DNA of 64,000 nt, from NCBI GenBank assembly GCA_945874225.1, contig CAMCFT010000001.1:186001-250000 (forward strand), given 5' to 3'. The translations under genes were made by a program, and so were the position numbers. Each line of letters opens with the position of its first letter. The stretch's first letter is position 1. This document shows, one piece after another, positions 43,522-53,032 of this stretch. The notes under the pieces are model-generated. The model was given only the letters and a program-made list of their open reading frames with translations. It made no database searches and was not told the DNA's origin. The stretch comes from Flavobacterium psychrophilum (GTDB lineage: Bacteria; Bacteroidota; Bacteroidia; Flavobacteriales; Flavobacteriaceae).

Positions 43522-44523
43522 TTATATTTCCGTTTCCGGTAATTTTGGCGCATCCGGTTCTTGTGGCGCTTGATGATGAACAAATGTATGTTCATCGGTT
43601 TTTGGTTTTAATTTTCTATTTTGTTTTTTCATCATTTCGCCCACTTGATTTGAAGCGCTAAATGAAGCTACCATATTGTTGAGCATATCACTTCCGGCTT
43701 GTGGCGAATTAGGTAATAAAATCAAATTAGAATTTGCGTCAGCGCCAATGGCTTGCAAGGTATCATAATGTTGCGTCACCACAATCAATGCAGATGCTTC
43801 TTGCGAATTGATTCCCACGCGATTTAACACTTCTACACTTTCTACTAATCCACGAGCAATTTCGCGTCTTTGATCGGCGATTCCTTGTCCTTGTAGACGT
43901 TTGCTTTCAGCTTCAGCTTTTGCTTTAGCCACAATTCTAATTCTGGTGCTTTCGCCTTCAAATTCTGCAGCTGTTTTTTCTCTATCAGCAGCATTGATTC
44001 GGTTCATTGCGTTTTTTACCTGGATATCCGGATCAATATCGGTTACCAATGTATTGATGATATCATATCCATAAGTGGTCATAGCTTCGTTCAATTCGCG
44101 TTTTACAGCAATCGCAATATCATCTTTTCTTTCGAAAACATCATCTAATTTAAGTTTTGGAACTTCGGCACGAACAACGTCAAAAACGTAAGCCGTGATT
44201 TGGTCGTGTGGATATTCTAATTTGTAAAAAGCGTCGTAAACTTTGTCTTGAATCACTTTAAACTGAACCGAAACTTTCATTTTCACAAATACGTTATCTT
44301 TAGTTTTGGTTTCGATAATAACATCTAGTTGTTGAATTTTTAGATTGACACGGCCCGCAATTCTGTCAATCAATGGAATTTTAAGTTGCAAACCAGAATT
44401 TCTCACACTCAGGAATTTTCCAAAACGTTCGATAACAACTGACGATTGCTGTTTTACAGTAAAGAAAGAGGAAAGAAAAATAAATAATCCAAATACAAGA
44501 AGGATAATCAATGAAATGTCCAT
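43522..44523 (-). CDS. SPFH/band 7 family membrane protein (stomatin-like)
   Basis: 333 residues. One N-terminal membrane helix (ISLIILLVFGLFIFLSSFF, about 3-21), the band-7 domain (IERFGKFLSVRNSGLQLKIP to DIDPDIQVKNAMNRINAADR) and a long Ala/Glu coiled coil (KAKAEAESKRLQGQGIADQR). The layout is that of HflC/QmcA/slipin proteins that form large inner-membrane assemblies controlling proteases or membrane order. The usual NfeD partner is not adjacent. A TATTTTTG box on the minus strand lies at 44570-44563. Confidence 0.9.
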   Translation of the reverse strand: MDISLIILLVFGLFIFLSSFFTVKQQSSVVIERFGKFLSVRNSGLQLKIPLIDRIAGRVNLKIQQLDVIIETKTKDNVFVKMKVSVQFKVIQDKVYDAFYKLEYPHDQITAYVFDVVRAEVPKLKLDDVFERKDDIAIAVKRELNEAMTTYGYDIINTLVTDIDPDIQVKNAMNRINAADREKTAAEFEGESTRIRIVAKAKAEAESKRLQGQGIADQRREIARGLVESVEVLNRVGINSQEASALIVVTQHYDTLQAIGADANSNLILLPNSPQAGSDMLNNMVASFSASNQVGEMMKKQNRKLKPKTDEHTFVHHQAPQEPDAPKLPETEI

Positions 44524-44602
44524 AAGTAATTTAATTTAGTTAAAAAATTAACTGTTAAATTACAAAAATACTTTAGGTTTGCCGTTGTTTAATTTCAATT
44601 TT

Positions 44603-45241
44603 ATGAAAAGATTATATTTTGCATCTGTTTTTATGCTAATTTCTATTACCGCTTTTGCCCAATATGATTACAGGGACTCTAACAGAATCGGAATATCTTT
44701 TGGTGTAAACCAGTTTACTTTGAACACTACTAATTTTGAGACAAAACCCGGAAACGGCTGGAATGTAGGTCTTTCGATGCGAGGAAATTACTATGACGAC
44801 TGGGATATGGTTTATGCAATGCAGTTTAGTGAAAACAATTTTACAGCTACCACAAACAGCGGTTTTATAACAGAAGACACTAATTATAAATTATCTTCTG
44901 CCCAAATATCCTTAATGGTGAGCTATAAAATTATTGAAAATCATTTAAGCTTTGAGTTTGGACCCTTAGTTCAGGTTAATGGAAAACTAAATGTGGAGAA
45001 AGGGAAGGAAAATAATATCATTGCCGGAACCACTTTGTTAGCCAAAGACATTGTGGATATTTCTACTTTTAATTTTTATCCTGTTATAGGAATTACCGCT
45101 GGAGTTCGACACGTTCGTTTGAATATTTCGTATCAATATGGCATAAACAATATGCTTAGCAATTTAAACAGTCAAAATTCAAACGTTAATTTTAAAGGCA
45201 ATCCGGGAATATTAAATGGGAATTTGATTCTTTATTTATAA
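44603..45241 (+). CDS. outer-membrane beta-barrel protein
   Basis: 212 residues from the ATG at 44603; a TTG earlier is rejected because the signal peptide MKRLYFASVFMLISITAFAQ starts here. The mature part is an alternating-strand barrel (for example RIGISFGVNQFTLN, WNVGLSMRGNYYDDW, VRHVRLNISYQYGINNM) of about eight to ten strands, like Bacteroidota PorT-like or OmpA-barrel proteins. The function is unknown. It is a single-gene unit. Confidence 0.8.
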   Translation: MKRLYFASVFMLISITAFAQYDYRDSNRIGISFGVNQFTLNTTNFETKPGNGWNVGLSMRGNYYDDWDMVYAMQFSENNFTATTNSGFITEDTNYKLSSAQISLMVSYKIIENHLSFEFGPLVQVNGKLNVEKGKENNIIAGTTLLAKDIVDISTFNFYPVIGITAGVRHVRLNISYQYGINNMLSNLNSQNSNVNFKGNPGILNGNLILYL

Positions 45242-45244
45242 AAA

Positions 45245-45277
45245 AAAGCTTCCAGCCTTCAAAAGGCTGGAAGCTTT
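45245..45277. terminator. bidirectional terminator before gltX
   Basis: 15-base perfect arms aaagcttccagcctt and aaggctggaagcttt around a three-base loop; convergent genes end on either side. Confidence 0.92.
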
Positions 45278-45293
45278 AAAACCACAAACAATT

Positions 45294-46832
45294 TTATAAA
45301 GAATCTATTGCTTTCTCGATTCTTTTTATTGTTTCTTCTTTTCCAATGAGTTCCACGATGTCAAATAAATGTGGCCCTTTCAATGCGCCAACTAAACTCA
45401 AACGGAATGGCTGCATTACTTTTCCCATTCCAATTTCGTTCTTCGTCATCCAATCTTTTACAATGGTTTCAATATTCGCAGCAGTAAAATCGGTAATTTC
45501 TCCAAGAACCGAAATCAATTCCTGCATCAAAGCTGGAGTTTCTTCTTTCCAATTTTTCTTAGCTTTCTCGTCATAAGACGTTGGAGCCACAAAAAAGAAA
45601 TCACTCAACTCCCAAAATTCTGAAACGAAATCAGCCCTTTCTTTAATTAGGGAAACTATTTTTTCCAATTTTGTCACATCGAGCGTGTCACCTTTAGCGA
45701 AGTCGAAAGGCGTGAAACCTTTTTCAGCCAAAATAGGAGCGAAGGCTTTCGCCAAATCAGCATCATTCTTTTTTATCAAATATTGGTGGTTGAACCATTT
45801 ATTTTTTTCCGGGTCAAATTTAGCTCCCGCTTTGTGAACTCTACTTAAATCGAAAGCTTTTTCTAATTCTTCCAAAGAAAATAATTCTTTTTCGGTTCCG
45901 TCATTCCAACCTAATAGGGCTAAAAAGTTAACTACAGCTTCTGGGAAAAACCCTTTTTCTCTGTAACCCATCGATGTTGTCTTGCTGGAAGCATCAGTCC
46001 AATCTAATGGAAATACAGGAAATCCCATTTTGTCACCATCACGTTTTGATAATTTTCCGTTTCCAACAGGTTTCATAATCAAAGGTAAATGTGCGAATTC
46101 TGGAGCTTCCCAACCAAAAGCACGGTACAACATTACGTGTAACGGCATTGATGGCAACCATTCTTCGCCACGAATCACGTGTGAAGTTTCCATTAAATGA
46201 TCATCGACAATATTCGCTAAATGATAGGTCGGCATTCCATCGCTTTTGAACAGTACTTTATCGTCCAAAAGATTGGTTTCAAACTTCACTTCTCCACGAA
46301 TAATGTCCTGCAAATGCAAAGTTTCGTCAACCGGTGTTTTAAAACGAATAACAAAATCTTCGCCAGCGGCTATTCTTTTAGCTGTTTCTTCAGCAGATAT
46401 TACTAAAGAAGTATCTAATTTTTCTCGATTGTGCCAGTTATAAATAAAAGTTTTCCCTTGTTCTTCGTGTTGTTTTCTATGAAAATCTAAAGCTTCAGCA
46501 GTATCAAAAGCATAATACGCATTTCCTGAATTGATTAATTCATCTGCATATTGTTTGTATAAATGCTTTCTTTCGGATTGTTTGTAAGGACCAAATCTTT
46601 CATTTTTCCCAATGGTTTCATCTGGCGCAATTCCCAACCATTCCAAGGCTTCCATAATATATTCTTCAGCACCGGGAACAAAACGATTTTGGTCTGTGTC
46701 TTCAATTCGAAGAAAGAAAACGCCGTTGTTTTTTTTGGCAAACAAATAATTGAATAGGGCAGTACGAACACCGCCAATATGTAAAGGTCCCGTTGGACTT
46801 GGTGCAAAACGCACGCGAACTTGCTTTGACAT
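45294..46832 (-). CDS. gltX: glutamate--tRNA ligase
   Basis: 512 residues from the ATG at 46832 (MSKQVRVRFAPSPTGPLHI). The frame runs upstream into a repeat that spells a false prefix. Class I synthetase: HIGH-type motif PSPTGPLHIGGVRTAL (about 10-25), KMSKS-type motif GKLSKRDGDKM (near 260), and the C-terminal helical anticodon-binding domain. It charges tRNA-Glu; glnS is encoded separately, so tRNA-Gln need not be misacylated. Length is normal. Confidence 0.96.
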   Translation of the reverse strand: MSKQVRVRFAPSPTGPLHIGGVRTALFNYLFAKKNNGVFFLRIEDTDQNRFVPGAEEYIMEALEWLGIAPDETIGKNERFGPYKQSERKHLYKQYADELINSGNAYYAFDTAEALDFHRKQHEEQGKTFIYNWHNREKLDTSLVISAEETAKRIAAGEDFVIRFKTPVDETLHLQDIIRGEVKFETNLLDDKVLFKSDGMPTYHLANIVDDHLMETSHVIRGEEWLPSMPLHVMLYRAFGWEAPEFAHLPLIMKPVGNGKLSKRDGDKMGFPVFPLDWTDASSKTTSMGYREKGFFPEAVVNFLALLGWNDGTEKELFSLEELEKAFDLSRVHKAGAKFDPEKNKWFNHQYLIKKNDADLAKAFAPILAEKGFTPFDFAKGDTLDVTKLEKIVSLIKERADFVSEFWELSDFFFVAPTSYDEKAKKNWKEETPALMQELISVLGEITDFTAANIETIVKDWMTKNEIGMGKVMQPFRLSLVGALKGPHLFDIVELIGKEETIKRIEKAIDSL

Positions 46833-46860
46833 TTCTGTAATTTTTTTTTGCAAAGATAAG

Positions 46861-46905
46861 AAGTTCTTTTCGCCACGAAGGCACAAAGACACAAAGTTCA
46901 CTTTT
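46861..46905. repeat. dispersed repeat (cgccacgaaggcacaaagac family)
   Basis: The word ttttcgccacgaaggcacaaagacacaaag type occupies the gltX leader. From memory similar words are frequent between genes in Flavobacterium. Only one copy is in this window. Confidence 0.5.
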
Positions 46906-47084
46906 TATTTAATTACCATACAAGATATTTAAGGACATTTAAGTTGTTTCAACAGGAACCTTATATGAACTTAAATTCCTTATATGGTTCAAAATCGTTT
47001 TAAAATTTATTGTTTAATCAATTTTTAACATCGATAGAATTCAAAAATGGTTACTTTTATCGGTTATAAAAACAAGTTATAAAA

Positions 47085-50000
47085 TTGGAACCGTCAAATA
47101 TTATTTTTCATAAACTGGAACTTTTCATCAAGAAGTTTTATACCAATGAACTGATTCGGGGAATTATTTTCTTCATAGGTTTTGGATTGTTGTATTTCTT
47201 GTTCACGCTTTTCGTGGAATATTTTCTTTGGCTAAAACCAATGGGAAGAACACTTTTGTTTTGGACTTTTATTGGAGTGGAAGTCTTTCTCTTTCTCCGA
47301 TTTATTTTGTTTCCACTTTTCCATTTATTTAAACTTCGAAAAGGAATTGATTACCAAGAAGCGTCAATAATCATTGGAAATCATTTCTCGGAAGTAAGCG
47401 ACAAACTAACGAATTTTCTACAATTGTCGAATGACAAAAACCAATCGGAATTGTTATTGGCTTCGATTGAACAAAAAGCCAATTCATTACAGCCAATCCC
47501 TTTTGGAAACGCTATAAACTTTAATGTCAATAGGAAATATTTGCCGTTGGCAATAATTCCAATTTTGTTTTTTGCTTTCTTTTATGTTTCAGGAAACAGC
47601 AAAATACTTTCTCAAAGTTTGAATAGAGTGGTGCATTTTCAAGAACAGTTTTCTCCTCCTGCGCCATTTCAATTTGTAATATTAAACAACAATTTGCAAA
47701 CCGAACAAAACAAGGATTTTATTATTCGAGTAAAAACGGAAGGTAAAATAATTCCAGAAAATGCGCTGATTTTCATTGGTAACGAAAGTTATTTTATGAA
47801 AAAAAACAAAGAGGGTGAATTTCAATATAAACTCGAAAAACCAACTTCTAACGTATTGTTTCACGTGGAGGCTAATGCCGTTTTTTCCTCAGATTACGAA
47901 TTGAATGTGGTTACCGTTCCATCCATTGCTAATTTTGAAATGCAGTTGAATTTTCCGTCTTATTTAAAGAGAAAACCGGAGATTATCAAAGGAAATGGGA
48001 ATGCCATTCTTCCGGAAGGAACTCGTGTTACCTGGAAAATCAATACTTTGGCTACACAAAATGTGGTTTGGAAAGATTTGACTTCTAATTTTCCTTTCGC
48101 CAAGTCTAAAAATGATTTTACTTTATCGAAACAAATCTATCAAAACACAGAATACCAAATTCTTACATCGAATTTCAAAGTTAAAAACTACGAGAAATTG
48201 AATTATCAGATTTCTGTAATTAAAGATCAGTTTCCAACTATCAACGTAAACAATGCTCCTGATAGTCTTAAAATCGATAAAAACTATGTTTTAGGCCAAA
48301 TCTCTGATGATTACGGATTGTCTAAACTTCAGGTTGTTTATTACTCTAAAAACAAACCAGAATCCGTCAAACGCGGAACAATTGCAGTAAAGGCAAATCT
48401 TTACGACCAGTTTATTTTTGCTTTTCCAAGTTCACTTCCGGTGGAGCAAGGAGTTTCTTATGAATATTATTTTGAAGTTTTCGACAATGATGCCATTCAT
48501 AATTTCAAAAGTACCAAATCTTCTGTTTTTTCTAATCGTATTGCAACTGATGATGAAATAGAAAACCAAGATTTGCAACAACAAAACGACAACATTAACA
48601 GCCTAGAAAACTCATTAAAAAATCAAGACAAGCAAATTTCTGAAATGGATAAATTGCAAAAGTCAGGAAAGGAAAAAGAAACGCTTGAGTTCAAAGACCA
48701 ACAAAAAATCAATGATTTTATAAAACGTCAAAATCAGCAGGATAAAATGATGAAAGATTTTGCTGAGAAAATGAAAGATAATCTTGACAAAACCAAAACA
48801 GATAAAACGGATGATTTCAAAAAAGATTTGCAAAAGCGATTAGACAATGTCGATAAAGATTTAGAGAAAAACAAAAAATTATTAGATGAACTAAAGGAAC
48901 TGAATGATAAAATCCAGAAAGAAGACTTGATGGAAAAAATGGATAAGTTCAAACAGACTGCCAAAAATCAAACTAAGAGTTTGGAACAATTAGTTGAACT
49001 CACTAAGAAATATTATGTTCAGAAAAAAGCAGAACAACTAAAAGATAAATTAGATAAACTTTCAGAAAAGCAAGAGGATTTATCCAATAAAGACAAAGAA
49101 AACAACGTCGAGAACCAAGATGAAATAAATAAAGAATTTAACAAAATCCAAGAAGATTTACAAGATTTAGATAAAGAAAATAAGGAGTTAAAAAAACCAT
49201 TAGATATTCCAAATGACAAAGAAGAACAAAAAAGCATAGATGAAGATTTAAAAAAAGCCTCTGATGAATTACAAAAAGACAAAAAAGCATCTGCAAAACC
49301 AAAACAAAAAAGCGCTTCCAAAAAAATGAAACAAATGTCCCAGAAAATGGAGCAAAGTATGGAAGGAGGCGAAATGGAACAGCTTGAAGAGGACATTGCT
49401 ATGTTGCGTCAAATTCTGGATAACCTTTTGGCATTTTCGTTTTCACAAGAAGACTTAATGGCTAAGTTCAAAAGTTTAAAAATTGGTTCACCAGCATTTA
49501 ATAAAATCCTAAAAACCCAACAAGATTTAAAACTACAATTCAAACACATAGACGACAGCCTGTTTGCAATGTCTTTACGTAATCCAAAAATTGGAGAGAA
49601 CATTACCAAAGAAATAGGCAACGCTCAATATAATTTGGATAAATCATTGGAAACATTGGCAGATGCCCAAATTCCAAAAGGAGTTTCACACCAACAATAT
49701 GCTGTTTCCTCATCAAATAAACTAGCCGATTTTTTGTCTGAGATTTTAAACAATATGCAAATGTCTATGTCTGGCGAAGGCCCCGGAAAGCCTAAACCTG
49801 GACAAGGACAGGGAATGCAATTACCGGACATAATTAAAAAACAAGAAGGTCTTGCTGAGAAGATGAAAGATGGAATAAAAAAAGGGCAAAAACCTGGTGA
49901 AGGAAAAGATGGAGAAAAGGGAAAAGAAGGTAAAAAAAGCCCAGGCTCTGAAGGACAAAATGGTGAAGATGGAGAAGGTGATGCTCAAGCCATAATGGAA

Positions 50001-50384
50001 ATTTACAAAGAGCAAAAGCAATTGCGCGAGGCATTGCAAAATGAATTGGAAAAACAAGGTATAGGTGGTAATGGTCAAAACGCTTTAGACCAAATGAAAG
50101 AAATTGAAAAACAATTATTAAACAAGGGTTTCAAAAACGAAACTCTTCAAAAAATTCTTAATGTGAAGCAAGAATTATTGAAATTAAACACAGCAATTCA
50201 ACAACAAGGACAAGAAAATAAACGACAATCTGAAAGCAATAAAAAAGAGTTTACAAACCAATCTAAACCTTTACCACCATCATTATTGGATTATTTAAAC
50301 AGTATTGAAATATTAAATAGACAATCCCTACCTTTGCGTTCCAATTTTAATCAAAAAGTTCAAGAATATTTTAATAAAAAATGA
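47085..50384 (+). CDS. giant DUF4175 membrane protein
   Basis: 1099 residues. Two N-terminal membrane helices (about 22-45 and 55-78) and a third near 150-170, then a beta-rich periplasmic region (about 190-500) and a very long Lys/Glu/Gln coiled-coil (about 500-800) with Gly/Lys-rich low-complexity sequence (GPGKPKPGQGQGMQL). It is the Bacteroidota DUF4175 family. A role in envelope or cell-surface organisation is plausible but unproven. The start is an unusual TTG: the next upstream in-frame stop is at 47067 and the family start sits here. It overlaps ybeY by four bases. Confidence 0.85.
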   Translation: MEPSNIIFHKLELFIKKFYTNELIRGIIFFIGFGLLYFLFTLFVEYFLWLKPMGRTLLFWTFIGVEVFLFLRFILFPLFHLFKLRKGIDYQEASIIIGNHFSEVSDKLTNFLQLSNDKNQSELLLASIEQKANSLQPIPFGNAINFNVNRKYLPLAIIPILFFAFFYVSGNSKILSQSLNRVVHFQEQFSPPAPFQFVILNNNLQTEQNKDFIIRVKTEGKIIPENALIFIGNESYFMKKNKEGEFQYKLEKPTSNVLFHVEANAVFSSDYELNVVTVPSIANFEMQLNFPSYLKRKPEIIKGNGNAILPEGTRVTWKINTLATQNVVWKDLTSNFPFAKSKNDFTLSKQIYQNTEYQILTSNFKVKNYEKLNYQISVIKDQFPTINVNNAPDSLKIDKNYVLGQISDDYGLSKLQVVYYSKNKPESVKRGTIAVKANLYDQFIFAFPSSLPVEQGVSYEYYFEVFDNDAIHNFKSTKSSVFSNRIATDDEIENQDLQQQNDNINSLENSLKNQDKQISEMDKLQKSGKEKETLEFKDQQKINDFIKRQNQQDKMMKDFAEKMKDNLDKTKTDKTDDFKKDLQKRLDNVDKDLEKNKKLLDELKELNDKIQKEDLMEKMDKFKQTAKNQTKSLEQLVELTKKYYVQKKAEQLKDKLDKLSEKQEDLSNKDKENNVENQDEINKEFNKIQEDLQDLDKENKELKKPLDIPNDKEEQKSIDEDLKKASDELQKDKKASAKPKQKSASKKMKQMSQKMEQSMEGGEMEQLEEDIAMLRQILDNLLAFSFSQEDLMAKFKSLKIGSPAFNKILKTQQDLKLQFKHIDDSLFAMSLRNPKIGENITKEIGNAQYNLDKSLETLADAQIPKGVSHQQYAVSSSNKLADFLSEILNNMQMSMSGEGPGKPKPGQGQGMQLPDIIKKQEGLAEKMKDGIKKGQKPGEGKDGEKGKEGKKSPGSEGQNGEDGEGDAQAIMEIYKEQKQLREALQNELEKQGIGGNGQNALDQMKEIEKQLLNKGFKNETLQKILNVKQELLKLNTAIQQQGQENKRQSESNKKEFTNQSKPLPPSLLDYLNSIEILNRQSLPLRSNFNQKVQEYFNKK

Positions 50385-50800
50385 TCAATTTTAATTACGA
50401 AACCGAATTTACTCTTGAGAGCGAAGAGGTAATAAGCAATTGGATTTCTGATGTTATCAAATCAGAAAACAAGAAAGAAGGAGAGATAAATTACATCTTT
50501 TGCGATGATGATTATTTGCACAAAATAAACGTTGAGCATTTAGGCCACGATACTTTAACTGATATTATCAGCTTTGATTATAGCATTGGAAACGAATTGC
50601 ACGGAGATATTTTCGTTTCCGTTGAAAGGGTTAAAGACAACGCTATTGATTTTAACGTATCATTTGATGATGAATTGAAACGTGTTCTTGTTCACGGTGT
50701 TTTACACTATTGTGGATATAAAGACAAAACCGAAAAGGACGAGCTTTTAATGAGAGGCAAAGAAGATGAAAAACTAGCTATGTTTCACGTGGAACAATAG
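50381..50800 (+). CDS. ybeY: rRNA maturation endoribonuclease YbeY
   Basis: 139 residues. Metal-dependent RNase in 16S rRNA 3' maturation and ribosome quality control. It has DTLTDIISFDYSIGNELHGD (about 60-79) and the metal site HGVLHYCGYKDKTEKDELLM (about 107-126), where the third ligand is the Asp of GYKD rather than the His seen in many other bacteria. The last six residues, MFHVEQ, are encoded by a parS-like site. It overlaps the DUF4175 gene (ATGA). Confidence 0.93.
   Translation: MINFNYETEFTLESEEVISNWISDVIKSENKKEGEINYIFCDDDYLHKINVEHLGHDTLTDIISFDYSIGNELHGDIFVSVERVKDNAIDFNVSFDDELKRVLVHGVLHYCGYKDKTEKDELLMRGKEDEKLAMFHVEQ
50781..50796. promoter_or_regulatory. parS-like ParB binding site 1
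   Basis: TGTTTCACGTGGAACA, one change from the consensus parS TGTTTCACGTGAAACA. It overlaps the last codons and stop of ybeY. Confidence 0.8.
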
Positions 50801-50826
50801 CAAGCTTTTTAAGAATATATAACAAT

Positions 50827-50842
50827 TGTTTCACGTGGAACA
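50827..50842. promoter_or_regulatory. parS-like ParB binding site 2
   Basis: TGTTTCACGTGGAACA, identical to site 1, 46 bases from it, in the intergenic region before mnmG. Confidence 0.82.
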
Positions 50843-50914
50843 ACTTTGGAGATTCTTTTTTTTGTTGTGATGAAAATCCAAAATAAAAACATTAATTAAT
50901 AATCACAAACCTAA

Positions 50915-50930
50915 TGTTTCACGTGGAACA
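50915..50930. promoter_or_regulatory. parS-like ParB binding site 3
   Basis: TGTTTCACGTGGAACA, third identical copy, 88 bases after site 2 and 77 bases before the mnmG start. Confidence 0.82.
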
Positions 50931-51007
50931 AAGGTTTTATACAAGAGTTTTGTTTTTTAGAAAGTAAATCTGAAATCAAAAATCTTTAATCAACAATCTT
51001 AAATCAA

Positions 51008-52879
51008 ATGTTTCAAGAAGAATATGATGTAATTGTGGTTGGTGCAGGTCACGCTGGATGTGAGGCTGCTGCTGCTGCTGCCAATTTGGGTTCGAAAACC
51101 TTGTTGGTTACAATGAGCTTGCAAAACATCGCCCAAATGTCTTGTAATCCTGCTATGGGAGGAATTGCAAAAGGACAAATCGTTCGTGAGATTGATGCGC
51201 TTGGTGGATATTCTGGAATAGTTTCAGACCATACTGCGATTCAATTTAAGATGTTGAACAAGTCAAAAGGTCCCGCAATGTGGTCGCCAAGAGTTCAAAG
51301 TGACAGAATGCGTTTTTCCGAAGAATGGAGATTGATGCTCGAAGGAACGCCAAATCTTGATTTTTACCAGGAAATGGTCAAAGGTTTGATTATTGAAAAT
51401 GGCAAAATAAAAGGAATTAGAACAGCGCTTGGAATCGAAATCAAATCCAAATCGGTTGTATTGACAAATGGAACTTTTCTGAATGGTTTGATTCATATTG
51501 GCGAAAAACAATTCGGAGGAGGAAGAGCTGGCGAAAGTGCTGCATACGGAATTACCGAAGATTTGGTCAATGCAGGATTTCAAGCCGGAAGAATGAAAAC
51601 AGGAACACCGCCTAGAGTTGATGGGCGTTCATTGGATTATTCTAAAATGAATGAAGAAAAAGGTGATGCCAAACCGGATAAATTCTCCTATTCTGATGAA
51701 ACCAAACCATTGGCTCATCAGAAATCGTGTCATATGACGTATACTTCTCTGGAGGTTCATAACATTTTGAGAGAAGGTTTTGATCGTTCGCCAATGTTTA
51801 ATGGAAGAATCCAATCGCTCGGGCCAAGATATTGTCCATCTATTGAAGATAAGATTAATCGTTTTGCCGACAAAGAAAGACACCAATTATTTGTAGAGCC
51901 GGAAGGCTGGAATACCTGTGAGGTTTATGTAAATGGTTTTTCTACTTCACTTCCTGAGGATATTCAATTTAAAGCTTTGCGATCTGTTGTTGGATTTGAA
52001 AACGTGAAGTTTTTCCGCCCAGGCTATGCTATTGAATACGATTATTTTCCACCAACGCAATTGAAACACACACTTGAAACTAAATTAGTTGAAGGATTAT
52101 ATTTCGCCGGACAAATAAACGGAACCACGGGATATGAAGAAGCGGCTTCTCAAGGATTGATGGCGGGAATTAACGCAGCATTAAAAGTTCAGAAAAAAGC
52201 GCCGCTTATTTTAAAAAGAGACGAAGCATATATTGGCGTTTTAATTGATGATTTAATTACCAAAGGAACCGAAGAACCATATAGAATGTTTACTTCTCGG
52301 GCTGAATTCAGAACGTTGTTGCGTCAGGACAATGCCGATTTTAGACTGACTCCAATGTCGTACGAAATAGGTTTAGCTTCTGAAAAACGTTTACGCAGAA
52401 TGGAACACAAATTGAATGAATCTGAAAAAATGGTTGCTTTTTTCAAGGAAACAAGTGTTTCTGTAGCTGAAGCAAATCCAATTTTGGAATCAAAAGACAC
52501 AGCTTTAATCACCCAAGGCGATAAAATGTTTAAGGTGTTTTCTCGTCCGCAAATTGATTTGGAAGATATTATTAAATTCGAAAAGGTTGCGACTTATGTT
52601 GCTGAAAATAATTTAGATCAGGAAATATTAGAACAAGCCGAAATTCAAGTGAAGTATTCAGGTTATATCGAAAAGGAAAGAAACAACGCCAATAAATTAA
52701 CTCGTTTAGAAGACGTAAAAATTCCTGAAAATTTCGATTACAACAAAATTAAATCAATGTCGATTGAAGCAAAACAGAAATTAAGCAAGATTCGTCCTGT
52801 GACTATTTCACAAGCGTCAAGAATAAGCGGAGTTTCACCAAGCGATGTTTCTGTATTGTTGATTTATATGGGAAGATAA
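51008..52879 (+). CDS. mnmG: tRNA uridine-5-carboxymethylaminomethyl modification enzyme MnmG
   Basis: 623 residues. With MnmE it modifies the wobble uridine of several tRNAs. FAD-binding VVGAGHAGCEAAAAAANLG (about 10-28), the conserved MSCNPAMGGIAKGQIVREID (about 45-64), the Cys-containing GLYFAGQINGTTGYEEAASQ (about 363-382) and the C-terminal helical domain ending SGVSPSDVSVLLIYMG. Length is normal. In many bacteria mnmG lies near oriC; here it is enclosed by four parS-like sites. Confidence 0.96.
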   Translation: MFQEEYDVIVVGAGHAGCEAAAAAANLGSKTLLVTMSLQNIAQMSCNPAMGGIAKGQIVREIDALGGYSGIVSDHTAIQFKMLNKSKGPAMWSPRVQSDRMRFSEEWRLMLEGTPNLDFYQEMVKGLIIENGKIKGIRTALGIEIKSKSVVLTNGTFLNGLIHIGEKQFGGGRAGESAAYGITEDLVNAGFQAGRMKTGTPPRVDGRSLDYSKMNEEKGDAKPDKFSYSDETKPLAHQKSCHMTYTSLEVHNILREGFDRSPMFNGRIQSLGPRYCPSIEDKINRFADKERHQLFVEPEGWNTCEVYVNGFSTSLPEDIQFKALRSVVGFENVKFFRPGYAIEYDYFPPTQLKHTLETKLVEGLYFAGQINGTTGYEEAASQGLMAGINAALKVQKKAPLILKRDEAYIGVLIDDLITKGTEEPYRMFTSRAEFRTLLRQDNADFRLTPMSYEIGLASEKRLRRMEHKLNESEKMVAFFKETSVSVAEANPILESKDTALITQGDKMFKVFSRPQIDLEDIIKFEKVATYVAENNLDQEILEQAEIQVKYSGYIEKERNNANKLTRLEDVKIPENFDYNKIKSMSIEAKQKLSKIRPVTISQASRISGVSPSDVSVLLIYMGR

Positions 52880-52887
52880 GATTTATG

Positions 52888-52945
52888 ATTGCAGATATAA
52901 GATTAACGATTTTTGATTTAAATCTGCAATCAAAAATCGTTAATC
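52888..52945 (+). terminator. hairpin after mnmG
   Basis: Perfect 18-base arms gattaacgatttttgatt (52901-52918) and aatcaaaaatcgttaatc (52928-52945), flanked by a second pair gattgcagat / atctgcaatc. It probably ends the mnmG transcript. Confidence 0.7.
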
Positions 52946-52963
52946 GATAATCTTAAATCATTT

Positions 52964-52979
52964 TGTTCCACGTGAAACT
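52964..52979. promoter_or_regulatory. parS-like ParB binding site 4
   Basis: TGTTCCACGTGAAACT; on the minus strand it reads AGTTTCACGTGGAACA, one base from sites 1-3. It lies downstream of mnmG in the opposite orientation. Confidence 0.78.
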
Positions 52980-53032
52980 ACTTTGTTAAGGCTTGGTATT
53001 ATTGAGAATTTTAAAAAGAATAAAATAAATAA

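Noticed and set aside
46833..46901. N-terminal extension of gltX
   Set aside because: Encoded by a dispersed repeat; the family starts with the ATG at 46832.
49019..50078. Minus-strand reading frames within DUF4175
   Set aside because: They are shadows of the Lys-rich coiled coil, which reads as Ser/Phe/Leu-rich sequence on the other strand.
50781..50930. Terminators in the ybeY-mnmG gap
   Set aside because: The short cacgtg palindromes are too brief for terminators, have no T-tract, and match parS instead.
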